The translations under genes were made by a program, and so were the position numbers. From the NCBI RefSeq assembly GCF_014384905.1, contig NZ_JACRSV010000001.1, positions 1,311,443 through 1,375,442 on the forward strand: 64,000 nucleotides of DNA, written 5' to 3'. The DNA comes from Fumia xinanensis (GTDB lineage Bacteria; Bacillota; Clostridia; Oscillospirales; Ruminococcaceae). Of this stretch, positions 16,717 through 26,178 are shown piece by piece; position 1 is the first letter of the stretch, and each line of letters begins with the position of its first letter. The notes under the pieces are model-generated. The model did no database searches. It was not told the DNA's origin and saw only the letters and a list, made by a program, of their open reading frames with translations.

Positions 16717-17787
16717 TCAACCCTTGGAGATGACTCTGGCGATGGGAATGGCCTTGTGGTTGATGTACTCCTTGCCGGAAGCCTCGTTGGTGTTCACCAG
16801 CTCCCAGTTGGCGCCGTTTTGCAGCTCAGCGTCGGTGGGGGACAGAGAAACCATATTTTTCTTGGTGAAATTGATGCCGTAAGGGGCAAAAATCTTTCTC
16901 TGTCTGGCGTACAGGGTGGTCTGGCCGCCGTTTGTCTTGGGGTCGCGGTCCATCTCATAGGGGACCTCGACGCCGCAGTTGGTGTACTCGATGGCGCCGT
17001 CTCCCAAAACGTAGGTGGTATATTTATTGTGTGCAGGAACAGCAGTATCACCGGAACCGGTGGCCGCCACCTGTTCGACCGGCATACTGTCATCGATGAG
17101 CACCAGCTTGCCGTTTAAGGACGCCAGGCACAAATCCCTCTGGATGCCGTTTGCGTCGGTGTATTTCAGGTACTCCATCAGATTGAGGTTCTCAAGATTC
17201 GTCGCCACCTCGGAGTGCATGATGACGAGGGAAAACTTCTGCTTGTTGTCACCCGCCGCCTGCTGGATGACTTTGTTGAGGGTGGACGCACCGAACAATC
17301 CGTCGCCTACCGCCGTCACGTCGTAGGTGTGGCTGTCCACGAATTTTTTGTTCTCGGTGCCGGTCATGGCAAAAATGCCCTTCAGAATCGAGAGAATAGT
17401 GTCCTGGTCCACCGCGTCCCAATATTCGGCGATCTGCTGGCCCACGTTGTCCATAAAGTCAGCGCCGCCGGCAATGTCAGCGGAAAAATCGTTCTCCGTC
17501 CAGGAATTCTGGCGTCCGACTACCACCCGGTAATGGGAAAAGGTCTTTGTGGTGTTTGTGGGGGTATCGGTCTTGCCGTCGTAGTTGGCGGGAGTGCCGC
17601 CGATCTGGCCGAAGAGCGGAGTCGCCGCATAGTTGCCGCCCGCCTGCTCGGAGAAGATGGACGCGATGCGCTGGCGCTCCACGATTGCCTTGGAGCGGAT
17701 CAGCTCGTTGCGTTTCAGGTTGGGAATGCGGTCGACGTATTTGCCGAACACTTCCGCGTTAAAATTGGTTGCGTTAAAAAGTGCCAT
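16717..17787 (-). CDS. Major capsid protein
   Basis: A 356-residue protein with an AAAGGAAG site. It opens MALFNATNFNAEVFGKYVDR and contains YDGKTDTPTNTTKTFSHYRV, EYWDAVDQDTILSILKG and KFSLVIMHSEVATNLENL, typical of the HK97-fold coat proteins in this group of Firmicutes prophages. Position between scaffold and connector supports the assignment. It appears full length. Confidence 0.88.
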   Translation of the reverse strand: MALFNATNFNAEVFGKYVDRIPNLKRNELIRSKAIVERQRIASIFSEQAGGNYAATPLFGQIGGTPANYDGKTDTPTNTTKTFSHYRVVVGRQNSWTENDFSADIAGGADFMDNVGQQIAEYWDAVDQDTILSILKGIFAMTGTENKKFVDSHTYDVTAVGDGLFGASTLNKVIQQAAGDNKQKFSLVIMHSEVATNLENLNLMEYLKYTDANGIQRDLCLASLNGKLVLIDDSMPVEQVAATGSGDTAVPAHNKYTTYVLGDGAIEYTNCGVEVPYEMDRDPKTNGGQTTLYARQRKIFAPYGINFTKKNMVSLSPTDAELQNGANWELVNTNEASGKEYINHKAIPIARVISKG

Positions 17788-18467
17788 ATTGGTTCTTCCT
17801 TTCTCAAATGAATTGGATGCCGGCTATTTCCCGGCGCCCGTAAAATGTATCGTCAGAGGATTTCCCCCTCACGCCGAATGATGTTGGCCGCCTAAGCAGC
17901 CTTGCAGTCCTCCCGGAAAACTATCCCTGCGCCCCGGATAACCTTTTGGAAAACCGCGGGCCGATGCGGGCGTCAGCCGCCCCTGCACCCCCCGTTCTTC
18001 CGAAGCCCCGCAGGCGCGGCTATCACCCGCCCGTGGCTCACCAAAAACGTCTGAAAGCCACCAAGGTGGAGCGAACTCACCTCCCCCCGAAGCCTCCCCG
18101 GAAACCGCGGAAAACGAGCACCGTCCCTCCGCCATTTCCCCCGAAGCCCCGCAGGCGCGGATTCCATATCTGCCTGCGTTCAACCGGAGACATCCGGTAA
18201 AATCCGGGCTAATCTGGGCGTCAGCCCCTACAACCCGCAATTCCCCCGGAGCATCACGGGAGCGAACATCATCTCCCCACCGAAACCTCCGCGCCCCGGC
18301 CCGCCGCCCGCCTTCCCCTCGTCCCCGCCCCTGGCGCTGACGCTGCTCGGGCCGGACAGGGGCCCCGTGCTCCGGAATCCTTCCGTCCCACGGCTTTCCG
18401 GGGCTCCGCGCTGACGCTGCTCGCCCCGCCCTCTCCCGAAGCGTTTTGGAAAATCGGAAAGAATCCC
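17788..18467. other. 680-bp GC-rich gap, no gene seen
   Basis: This is proline/arginine-type open frame in all phases, with loosely repeated phrases such as CCCCGCAGGCGCGG. No ribosome site, family motif or clear promoter was found. Confidence 0.5.
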
Positions 18468-19184
18468 CTATCTCCGCTCTCTGAGCCTCTGCTCCTGGGA
18501 ATAGGTCAGGAATCCGGTGTCAGGCCTGCGCCCGACCCCCATGCCGCCGTCTCCGGGCTTTACCCCTTCGATGTCGGCCGGGAATGCCGCCCGAAACAGA
18601 GCGGGATACCGCTTTTTGGCCTCCCGGACAAATCCGTCGGCCTCGAGAAGGTTCCCCTCCTCGTCAAAGGCGGCCTCCCCGCCCATTTTAAAGGCCAGGT
18701 AGTCGGCGTCCAGCGCCCCGGCTTTGATGAGCTCCAGCTTGACCGACATTTCCTCCCGGTCGGCCAGACGGCCGTCTTTCTCGGCCTTTAGCTCCGCCTC
18801 CAACGCCTTCTCACGGGCAGTGAGCTCCGCCACCTGCTTTTGGAGCGCCGCCACCAGCGCCCAGGCCTCAGCCTCGCTTGGCAGCTCTTCCAGCTCCGTT
18901 TCCGCCTCCGCCGAAGCCTCTCCCTCGCCGGCCTCCGCTTTTTCCTCGGCCGCCTCATCCTGGGAAGCCTCCTTCCCGCCAAAGCCTTCCTTCTCCTCCG
19001 AAACAGGCTTGTCCCCCTGCTCCGAAGCCTTTTTTTCAGAAACCGCTTCCCTGGCCGCCGTTTTGGAAACATCCGGCTCTTCTCCCGGCTTTTTCCCGCC
19101 GGAAGCTTCGTTGAGGGACTCCGGCAGCGTCAGGTTCTCTTCCGCCGCCTTCACCATTTTTTGAAACCAGTCCGTAGCACTCAT
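18468..19184 (-). CDS. Phage scaffold-type protein
   Basis: A 238-residue, very acidic protein. Residues 25-105 are a Glu/Ala/Ser-rich low-complexity stretch, residues 105-150 a predicted coiled coil (ALVAALQKQVAELTAREKAL), and residues 150-205 the conserved 'LELIKAGALDADYLAFKMGG' region with FVREAKKRYPALF, as in GP20-type scaffold proteins. It would guide capsid assembly inside the procapsid. Gene order portal-scaffold-capsid supports this. Confidence 0.82.
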   Translation of the reverse strand: MSATDWFQKMVKAAEENLTLPESLNEASGGKKPGEEPDVSKTAAREAVSEKKASEQGDKPVSEEKEGFGGKEASQDEAAEEKAEAGEGEASAEAETELEELPSEAEAWALVAALQKQVAELTAREKALEAELKAEKDGRLADREEMSVKLELIKAGALDADYLAFKMGGEAAFDEEGNLLEADGFVREAKKRYPALFRAAFPADIEGVKPGDGGMGVGRRPDTGFLTYSQEQRLRERR

Positions 19185-19238
19185 TCCTTTCTGTCTGTAT
19201 TTAAAAATCGCTTAGTGCAACTTTTATGCCGCAAAAAC

Positions 19239-20624
19239 TTACTCGTTTCCTTCCCCGCACCGGCGGAGCTCTTCCTCCACATCGGTAACCCAGGGATGGT
19301 TCTCCAGCACCGTCTGCCGCGACAGCATCCCTTCGGATTTCATGCAGTCGTCGATGGCCTGCTCCTCGTTGATAATGATGTCCCGGTTGAGCACAAACCG
19401 CACGGATTTGTCGCCGAAATCCCCCTGCCCGCTCAGCTGGAGCCACAGGTTCACAAAAGAAACCATTTCCGAAAGCCCACCCATGAACTCGCTCTCGATG
19501 CCGTTGCAGTCCAAATCCAAATCGGCATATAAAAATTTCAGCGCCACCCCCGACGCGGTCTTTAAATCCTCGCTCTGGGTGTCCACCCCTCTCCCCGCCT
19601 CATACAGGTCCTTGCGGTCCAGCTTTAAGTGCTTCTCCACCATGTCGGTGCTGAGACCGGTGGACTTGATGTCCAGCCCCCCGTCGTCAGTGACCTTCAC
19701 CGCCTTGTACTGGCTGAGATTTTTGCGGAATTCCCCCAGCCCCTGTCCGTCGTAGTTTTTCACCACCAGAATCGAGTTGGGCGTGTCCATAATGGCGTTG
19801 GAATCGTCGGATTTTAAGAGGTCGTAATCGTCGATGAGCGGCTTCACATACCGGATGAGGGAAATCTCCTCCTCGTTGTACTTAAACGGGATGAACGGCA
19901 CCTTTTTGAAGTTGTAGCCCTTCCCGCCAATCGTCATGTGGCAGCTGTCGGCCCTCATGGGGTCGGGGCTGAGCTTGCCGTTCTCCATCAGGTAGTACCG
20001 CACCCCGTCGGAGTCCCAGTACTCCACATGGGTGAAGGTCTTTTTCCGCCGGCCCTCGTACCCTTCCGAGGTGTACACCCGCACCGCCGCCTCCAAAACG
20101 GTGTGCTCCGAATCTTCCCACAGCGGAATCACTTCCTCTGCCGGAATCTTCTGAAAGTGGATGCCCTCGTGGTCAATGTACGGCTGAAGCCAGGCGATCC
20201 CCTTCACCACCGCCTCTTTGCAGAGGTTTTGGATTTTTCGCCGGAGCCTCTGGTCAAAAATCCCGTTGAGGATGTCCCCGTACGCCCCGTCGTCGGTACT
20301 GACGGAGAACGGCCGCCCGAACAGGTACTGGCTCTTCTGATCCACCAGCTTTCGAAAAAAAGAGTGGGCGATCCGGTTGTTCGTCAGGCTTTTATCCTCC
20401 ACAAGCTCCCCGTCCTCCCCGATGACCAGCCGCTTCCGCCCGAGGATGTCGTTGTCCCCCCGGTAGTACCGCGCCCCATCAAGCATCTGGATGCGCCTGG
20501 GGTCAAAAGCCCATTCCCGCACCCGGTCGGCCAGCGCCTCGTCGTCCGCCATGAGTTCTTTTGCCCCCGCCTCGATGAGCGCGTTTAAGCGTTTCGTCTC
20601 ATTTCCCGTCTCGGTAAAAAACAT
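19239..20624 (-). CDS. Phage portal protein (SPP1 gp6-like)
   Basis: A 461-residue protein read from the ATG at 20624 (GAAAGGGAAG upstream). An open extension to 20774 runs through a tandem repeat and lacks a site. The motifs ARYYRGDNDILGRKR, NNRIAHSFFRKLVDQKSQYL and VDTQSEDLKTASGVALKF are diagnostic of SPP1-type portals, the dodecameric ring at the packaging vertex. In the prophage it is separated from large terminase by a 5-kb cargo insert. Confidence 0.9.
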   Translation of the reverse strand: MFFTETGNETKRLNALIEAGAKELMADDEALADRVREWAFDPRRIQMLDGARYYRGDNDILGRKRLVIGEDGELVEDKSLTNNRIAHSFFRKLVDQKSQYLFGRPFSVSTDDGAYGDILNGIFDQRLRRKIQNLCKEAVVKGIAWLQPYIDHEGIHFQKIPAEEVIPLWEDSEHTVLEAAVRVYTSEGYEGRRKKTFTHVEYWDSDGVRYYLMENGKLSPDPMRADSCHMTIGGKGYNFKKVPFIPFKYNEEEISLIRYVKPLIDDYDLLKSDDSNAIMDTPNSILVVKNYDGQGLGEFRKNLSQYKAVKVTDDGGLDIKSTGLSTDMVEKHLKLDRKDLYEAGRGVDTQSEDLKTASGVALKFLYADLDLDCNGIESEFMGGLSEMVSFVNLWLQLSGQGDFGDKSVRFVLNRDIIINEEQAIDDCMKSEGMLSRQTVLENHPWVTDVEEELRRCGEGNE

Positions 20625-20697
20625 TTGCGTCACTTCCCTTTCTAAATTAACAGCCCCGCCGCCATCCAAATGGAGGATAGCCCGCGGCGCCCAAAAA

Positions 20698-20909
20698 CCT
20701 CCCCGCACCCTGCAGGGACACGACTTGCTCCGTCCGCGTCCACCCGGAAACCTCCCCGCACCCCGCAGGGACACGACTTGCTCCGTCCGCGTTCACCCGG
20801 AAACCTCCCCGCACCCCGCAGGGACACGACTTGCTCCGTCCGCGTTCACCCGGAAACCTCCCCGCACCCCACAACGAGACTACTTATTCCGCCCGCGGCT
20901 CTCCAAAAA
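20698..20909. repeat. 53-bp tandem repeat (about four copies) upstream of portal
   Basis: Units start at 20698, 20751, 20804 and 20857 with CCTCCCCGCACCC; each includes GGGACACGACTTGCTCCGTC. The first three are almost identical and the fourth is diverged. The block starts 74 bp upstream of the portal start. Confidence 0.9.
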
Positions 20910-21244
20910 TTTCCCCATAAAATCAATGCACGCTCCGCCGAGCCTCCCCGCCTCCCGCAGGAGCAGAGCTCGCTCCATCCGCCATCCCGTGCCGAAGCCT
21001 CCCCAAAAATCCGTGGCGGGCGGATTCCATATCCGCCCGCGCCTCCCCAAAACCACCCAGTAGGGGCAGAGACGCTCCGCCTGGCCGCTTCCCGCCGTTC
21101 CAAAAGATTTCCCCGCCTTCTCAAACACATTTCGCGGCCGATTCTCCCCGAAGCCTTGCCTTTTCAAAGCAAACGAATTTCTCAACGCGGCTCCCGCCAC
21201 GAATGAGATCCATCGAGACTGTATCGACCAACCCCGGCCTTCTA

Positions 21245-21288
21245 TTCGACATTTTTCGACATCTTCTTTTTCCGCTTCCTGCTACACT
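21245..21288 (+). promoter_or_regulatory. Tandem Spo0A-type boxes and sigma-A -10, copy 1
   Basis: TTCGACA at 21245-21251 and at 21255-21261 are two 0A boxes (TGTCGAA on the other strand) at exactly 10-bp spacing. The -10 hexamer TACACT is at 21283-21288. The second box overlaps the -35 position, as in Spo0A-activated sigma-A promoters. Confidence 0.7.
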
Positions 21289-21322
21289 AAAAGAAACAAA
21301 ATTTCATCTGAGGAGGCCCGCT

Positions 21323-22174
21323 ATGTACTCAGCATTTGAAATTGTAAAAATCTCCGGCAAAGAGTATCAAAAACACTGGAAATTCTTTTTAGTTATCTCC
21401 CTGTTTTTGATTTTCCCGCTTTTCTGGTTCCGGGTCAATCAATTCGCAAGTTATCCTTTTTCCGCTTTCAAACTGTACTTATGGACGTCCCCTCTGAAAA
21501 TTCCGGAAATTGGTTCTGCATTCGCTCTCAGCAGCTTCCAGGATTTTCTTAAAAGTCTCCCCTACCTGGTTACTGACAGCCTGCTTGTCCCCATTTTTGC
21601 CTTTCTTCCAGTCGCCGGGCTGTACTGGGCAGGAACCACCAAGCCTTTTGGACAGTATTTATCCGGCACAGTAAAAAAAATCCCCCAGCTGCTTTTGCTG
21701 CAATTAATGCTCATCGCCACACGGCTCCTGTGCTTCTACATTTTTTTTGGCCTCCGCACCCTCTATGAGTGGGGAACTGGCTCTGAAAACAAAGGCCCCC
21801 TTCCTTGGATTTGCCTTTTCATCTTCGCAGTATGCCTTGCCATCGCCATCATACTGCCCTTTTGGATCATCGTTTCTGGATTTGCCGGCATTACTATCGT
21901 ATGCGAAGACAAAACGGCCTTTGCGGCCATCAAAAACTGCGTTAACCTGCTGAAAAAACACTTTTTCACCGTCCTGTGGAACTACTTCAAGGTCAACGTT
22001 ATCTTTTGGTTTGCACACGCGGCCCTCTTTTTCATTTCATTCGGCAAATTTTATGCTGCATACAAAACAAACGGCCTTGACCTGATGATGTATTTTTCGC
22101 TGCACGCCCTTCTATCCGCCGCCCTTTACCCCATCAAGGTCAGGAGCATGATGTATTTAGTAGAAACGCATTAA
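21323..22174 (+). CDS. Polytopic membrane protein, cargo paralog 1
   Basis: A 283-residue protein from the ATG at 21323 after AGGAGG. About six hydrophobic segments are visible. Near residues 190-225 it carries 'AFAAIKNCVNLLKKHFFTVL' followed by WNYFKV, a motif shared with the two paralogs downstream and reminiscent of the membrane domains of DUF975/GPDPase-type proteins. It lies between portal and large terminase genes on the opposite strand, so it is prophage cargo. Its tandem 0A-box promoter suggests expression at sporulation onset. Function unknown. Confidence 0.8.
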   Translation: MYSAFEIVKISGKEYQKHWKFFLVISLFLIFPLFWFRVNQFASYPFSAFKLYLWTSPLKIPEIGSAFALSSFQDFLKSLPYLVTDSLLVPIFAFLPVAGLYWAGTTKPFGQYLSGTVKKIPQLLLLQLMLIATRLLCFYIFFGLRTLYEWGTGSENKGPLPWICLFIFAVCLAIAIILPFWIIVSGFAGITIVCEDKTAFAAIKNCVNLLKKHFFTVLWNYFKVNVIFWFAHAALFFISFGKFYAAYKTNGLDLMMYFSLHALLSAALYPIKVRSMMYLVETH

Positions 22175-22241
22175 GTTTCCAATTTAGCTGCCATTTAGCT
22201 TTTCCCCGCCAGCCTAGGCAGTTTTTTTAGTCGTTTTTTCA

Positions 22242-22285
22242 TTCGACATTTCTCGACATCAAGTCCCTTCCAATTTTGCTACACT
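22242..22285 (+). promoter_or_regulatory. Tandem Spo0A-type boxes and -10, copy 2
   Basis: TTCGACA (22242-22248) and CTCGACA (22252-22258) lie 10 bp apart, with TACACT at 22280-22285. The block from the boxes to TACACTAAAAGAAA is nearly identical to copy 3. Confidence 0.7.
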
Positions 22286-22319
22286 AAAAGAAACAAAATT
22301 TCTGTTGTAGGAGGCCCCT

Positions 22320-23204
22320 ATGAAATCAACCGTAGAAATACTGAAAAAATCGGCAGAAAACTGTTTGACTCACTGGAAACCTTTACTCATCGTATCCATC
22401 ATTTTCCGTCTAATCCTATCTATAATTACAAACTTGATCGGTCAAATTCCCGGCTATCGGCTGTGGGATGCCACCTTTTATATCATGAAGACGGTATTCC
22501 ACTCTCCGTTTGTAAGAGATGGCCTCACGCCTCCCAGTATTCTATCAGTTTCCTCTACTATAGGAATATTTCTAATTCAGTACGCTATCATTCCTGTTTG
22601 CACAACACTGCCAATTATTCTTATATTAAACAAGCAAAAAGAAGAAACTAAAACAACATTTATGACAAGTTGGCGTGACTCTTCTGGAGCATTTGTACGC
22701 TTTACCCTCCTATGGGGCCTTTCGGTAGAACTTTTCTATACCCTTGCTATCCTCTACAAATTTATTCAAATGGCCACAGATACCGATCCTCTCGTTGATT
22801 ACAGCGGACTTTTTACAGGTATTAACTTTTTCCTTATCTGCATCATCGTTATCTTTCTACCCATGCTAATGTTCGCGTTGAAAATAACGCCAATCGTCAT
22901 TGCAGCAGAGAATCGCAAAACCTACAATGGGCTTCAGCGCAGCTACCTTCTGCTTGCTCAGAATTTCTTCGCAAACTTCTGGAGTTTTCTGAAAATTACT
23001 CTTATTTTCTTTTCTCCCCATTTCCTTCTTTATTTCCTGTGCGCCAATCTTCCCTTTTATGGAATCCTTTCCGCAGTCGTCGCCGGCGTTGTCGAGCCGC
23101 TGGAAATGGCCGCCTACCTTTACCTTTTACGGGAATTTTCATCCCAGCGTATCTTCGATATGCGTCCTCGCCTCAAAAAGCTGGCCAAAAAGCTCAACAA
23201 ATAA
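22320..23204 (+). CDS. Polytopic membrane protein, cargo paralog 2
   Basis: A 294-residue protein with an AGGAGG site. About six predicted transmembrane helices are present. The shared motif appears as 'TYNGLQRSYLLLAQNFFANF' followed by WSFLKI at residues 200-225. The C-terminus is basic (RPRLKKLAKKLNK). Paralogous to the genes at 21323 and 23878 but strongly diverged, so the copies are old. Function unknown; likely acts in the cell membrane. Confidence 0.8.
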   Translation: MKSTVEILKKSAENCLTHWKPLLIVSIIFRLILSIITNLIGQIPGYRLWDATFYIMKTVFHSPFVRDGLTPPSILSVSSTIGIFLIQYAIIPVCTTLPIILILNKQKEETKTTFMTSWRDSSGAFVRFTLLWGLSVELFYTLAILYKFIQMATDTDPLVDYSGLFTGINFFLICIIVIFLPMLMFALKITPIVIAAENRKTYNGLQRSYLLLAQNFFANFWSFLKITLIFFSPHFLLYFLCANLPFYGILSAVVAGVVEPLEMAAYLYLLREFSSQRIFDMRPRLKKLAKKLNK

Positions 23205-23207
23205 AAT

Positions 23208-23714
23208 TTACTCCAGATATGGATCGAAGCATTTTCTATAAAACCCGCTATTTTCATTGATATGTAACACTATCTGCAAATAATCTACAATGACCGTATT
23301 GTATAATTCTGTTTCCATTTTGCTGGAACTATAGGTGTATTTGTTTTTATATTGGTTATCATCCAGCTCTTTGCGAATCAAGCGTATAAATGTATCCTCT
23401 AAATGATATTTGGAATCGACAACAAGATAGTTAAATTCACTCTTTTGAACGACTTCTTTTACCACCTGTAGTTTTTCTATATCAGTCAAATCCACATCAT
23501 CAATATATAGAGAAAGAATATCACCTAAAGAACCTCCCGGATCAGAATTTTGCATGAAATATTCCGCTGCAATTTCAGAAACTGCCTGCATATTCATAAT
23601 GGGTGCATATGAGCCAGAATGGGCCAGTTGTTGAAAATTACTTTGCTGAGCAGTATAAAGGCCCTCATATCCTTTTCCTCCCACACCGCCTTTTATAAGG
23701 GCGGCTTTTTTCAT
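23208..23714 (-). pseudogene. Truncated, frame-disrupted relative of the 24681-26072 gene
   Basis: The first 55 bases repeat the 5' region of the larger gene almost exactly, including GGGAGGAAAAGGAT-ATG, but one inserted base changes the phase and the equivalent ATG frame stops after about 23 codons. The remaining 168-codon frame keeps the C-terminal block (SSSKMETELYN..IVDYLQ versus SSSPYETELYNRFIIEYLE). It therefore looks like a duplicate that lost its centre. Translation from the upstream ATG at 23714 cannot be excluded. Confidence 0.6.
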
Positions 23715-23798
23715 CGTCCTGCTTTTCTCATAAAATCCGGTACACCGTAATGCGAGACTTTACCCCGCCTGCCGTTCTCCATCAAACCCCGCTTTTCA

Positions 23799-23842
23799 TT
23801 CGACATTTCTCGACATCAAGTCCCTTCCAATTTTGCTACACT
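23799..23842 (+). promoter_or_regulatory. Tandem Spo0A-type boxes and -10, copy 3
   Basis: TTCGACA (23799-23805) and CTCGACA (23809-23815) lie 10 bp apart, with TACACT at 23837-23842. The layout matches copies 1 and 2. Confidence 0.7.
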
Positions 23843-23877
23843 AAAAGAAAAAACCAAATCCCCCTCAAGGAGGCTCT

Positions 23878-24699
23878 ATGACTACCACAGAAATTATCAA
23901 ACAATCTGCCAAAGAATGTAAAATTCACGCAAAACCTTTAGCGTTTGTCATGCTTTTAGCCGGCATTCCCCTTTTCTGGCTGAAATGCCAGCAGGATGTC
24001 TTTTATCCGCTTTCATTTTCCCGGCTGTTTCTTTGGCCCCTGGAGCGCCTCACCGGCCAAGAAGACTATCTCCTTACCTGGAATCTTTCCCATTTTGTTG
24101 ATAGCCTTCTGCCAATCCTGCTGGACAATTTTCTGATACCTCTTTTGGTTTTTTTGCCGGTATTTATTATCCTGAAACAGTCCACCGATTTCCATATTCG
24201 CCAAGGCGGCAGGCTTTGGCTCCACTACGCCGGACGTATCTTCCTGCTGGGCGTATTTTTCACACTGGCGCGAATCGCCGCTATCGGCGTGTTTATCGGC
24301 TTACGGCACCTTTTTAATGTAGCCGCATCGCTCACAGGTATTCTTACGGTGCTTGCATTCACTGCCCTTATGATTTCGCTACCGTTCTGGATTTTTCTTA
24401 CTGTCTTCGCCCCAATTGCCGCCGTACAAAAGGAACGCTCCGCCTACCACTCTATTCGTTATTGTGCCCGCCTTCTGAATAAACACATTATTCGCACCCT
24501 GTGGGGCTATTTCAAGCTTGCTTTTCTCTTCGGCATATTTTTGCTGCCTAAAGACAAACTTACCCTTAACCCCGTATCTCCTACGCTAAAAAGCACAATT
24601 TTCTATGTGTTCTATCATGTTGTATTGTACCCTGTACAGCTTAAATGCTATGCATCCTATCTTGATGAAACACTCCATTTCTATTTAAACGGCGACTGA
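23878..24699 (+). CDS. Polytopic membrane protein, cargo paralog 3
   Basis: A 273-residue protein with an AAGGAGG site. The paralog motif is 'SAYHSIRYCARLLNKHIIRT' followed by LWGYFKL at residues 185-215. Six or so hydrophobic helices are visible. Its 3' end overlaps the convergent gene by 19 bp. Same Spo0A-like promoter as its relatives. Function unknown. Confidence 0.8.
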   Translation: MTTTEIIKQSAKECKIHAKPLAFVMLLAGIPLFWLKCQQDVFYPLSFSRLFLWPLERLTGQEDYLLTWNLSHFVDSLLPILLDNFLIPLLVFLPVFIILKQSTDFHIRQGGRLWLHYAGRIFLLGVFFTLARIAAIGVFIGLRHLFNVAASLTGILTVLAFTALMISLPFWIFLTVFAPIAAVQKERSAYHSIRYCARLLNKHIIRTLWGYFKLAFLFGIFLLPKDKLTLNPVSPTLKSTIFYVFYHVVLYPVQLKCYASYLDETLHFYLNGD

Positions 24700-26072
24700 T
24701 CTAAAAGCTTCTGTAAAGCAACATCCATCTCATCAAAATGTTCGTTCATAAAAACGACGCCTTCTAGGTATTCAATGATAAAGCGGTTATACAGTTCTGT
24801 TTCATATGGACTGGAACTATATTCTATTGGATTACTTTTCCAATAATCAATTTGTTTATTTACAACTTGAATCATTTTATTTCGGACATTAGTGGCAGTA
24901 TCTTCTATAAGATACTGCCAGTCACCGCTTCTAACTACAACCTCGTCATATCTTGTTGAGTTTACGTACTTTGTAGGTATTTTAATGCTATCAATAGCAT
25001 CAGCCAGTCCGGGGGACGGATCCATATAATGTAGAAAACCAAATACCAGAATCGCTCCAACACTAATTAATTTCCAATAACTGGGTGAAAAGAAAAAAAC
25101 CAGAAATGGCTCAGAGTCTTCTGCAGTGTCAATAACTAAACCACCAATATTGACTATATCTACTAAGGCCTGCTTCCAGTTAGAATACATTGTATATTCA
25201 TCAAAAGAAGTCTTTGCAGCAAATAGATACTTCTGTTGATAAGAGGCGTCTCTTATACTTCCACGTGAATTCAAAATGGTCACGGCAGCTGTGCCCATGA
25301 GATATTCCAGTGCTTCTTGTGCTTTCGCTTCTGCGTCTTGATGAATTTTTTGAACCCGTTCATTCATTCCGTTAGTCATGACATATCCGTACCCAAAATT
25401 ATCCATATCCTTTAAGACTTTTCTGCACTGTGCGTCGCTGTCGGTACTGATATCCGGTCCGTGTTCTTTCCACACCGTCCCCCCGTCATCCACCAAAAAC
25501 TTCTCTTCAATTCCGCACAGCCCCCACACAACCTTATCCACACAGAACACATACTCCTGAAACCCGCTCTTAAACAGCCTGTCGGGATCATCCTCGCTGG
25601 CCAGATACCCCTGCCCCTTCTTGATGTCCCCCTTGACCTTTTCGTAAACCGCCCGGGCCACATCCTCGGTGTACCTTCCCGTGACGCTCAGGTTCAGGCT
25701 CTGCTGAAGCACCTTGATGGCGTTTTTGTGGTTTCCCTCAAAGCTCACCCGAAAGGTGTAGCTGTACAGCTTGTGCTTTTGAAGCTTCTCCCTGATCTTT
25801 TTCACCGAAAGCCCCTTCAAAGGCCCCGGCACCTCCAAAGCCCCCGACTTGATCAGGTCCTCCCCGTAAACGTCCCTCCGGTCGCCGTTATAGGTGCTGT
25901 CCCACAGGATTTTCCTCGCCTCGTCCCGGTCCGACACCCCCCGCAGAACCCCTCTGTCCTTGTAGAGCTTGATCACCTTGTCCAAATCCCAGTTGGACAG
26001 CTTTTTGAACCCATAGATGCAGTCGTCCGGGTTGAGCATCCTGAGAAAATCCCCCGCGTTATTGGCCCTCAT
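24681..26072 (-). CDS. Membrane protein with peptidoglycan-binding-like segment, cargo
   Basis: A 463-residue protein from the ATG at 26072, which follows GGGAGGAAAAGGAT; the longer frame to 26123 lacks a site. Residues about 115-150 (AIKVLQQSLNLSVTGRYTED, then VARAVYEKV) resemble a PG_binding_1 repeat. A hydrophobic helix is near residue 340 (ISVGAILVFGFLH). The C-terminal 40 residues are shared with the truncated copy at 23208. The codons of the last 700 bp are AT-richer than the 5' half, suggesting a mosaic origin. Function unknown. Confidence 0.6.
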   Translation of the reverse strand: MRANNAGDFLRMLNPDDCIYGFKKLSNWDLDKVIKLYKDRGVLRGVSDRDEARKILWDSTYNGDRRDVYGEDLIKSGALEVPGPLKGLSVKKIREKLQKHKLYSYTFRVSFEGNHKNAIKVLQQSLNLSVTGRYTEDVARAVYEKVKGDIKKGQGYLASEDDPDRLFKSGFQEYVFCVDKVVWGLCGIEEKFLVDDGGTVWKEHGPDISTDSDAQCRKVLKDMDNFGYGYVMTNGMNERVQKIHQDAEAKAQEALEYLMGTAAVTILNSRGSIRDASYQQKYLFAAKTSFDEYTMYSNWKQALVDIVNIGGLVIDTAEDSEPFLVFFFSPSYWKLISVGAILVFGFLHYMDPSPGLADAIDSIKIPTKYVNSTRYDEVVVRSGDWQYLIEDTATNVRNKMIQVVNKQIDYWKSNPIEYSSSPYETELYNRFIIEYLEGVVFMNEHFDEMDVALQKLLDQSPFK

Positions 26073-26178
26073 ATCCTTTTCCTCCCACACCGCCTTTTGT
26101 AAAGGCGGTTTTTTCATCGTCATAACGACTGCTGTCCCAAAAAACGCCCGCCTTCACGCGGAGACCTCCCCGGAACAC

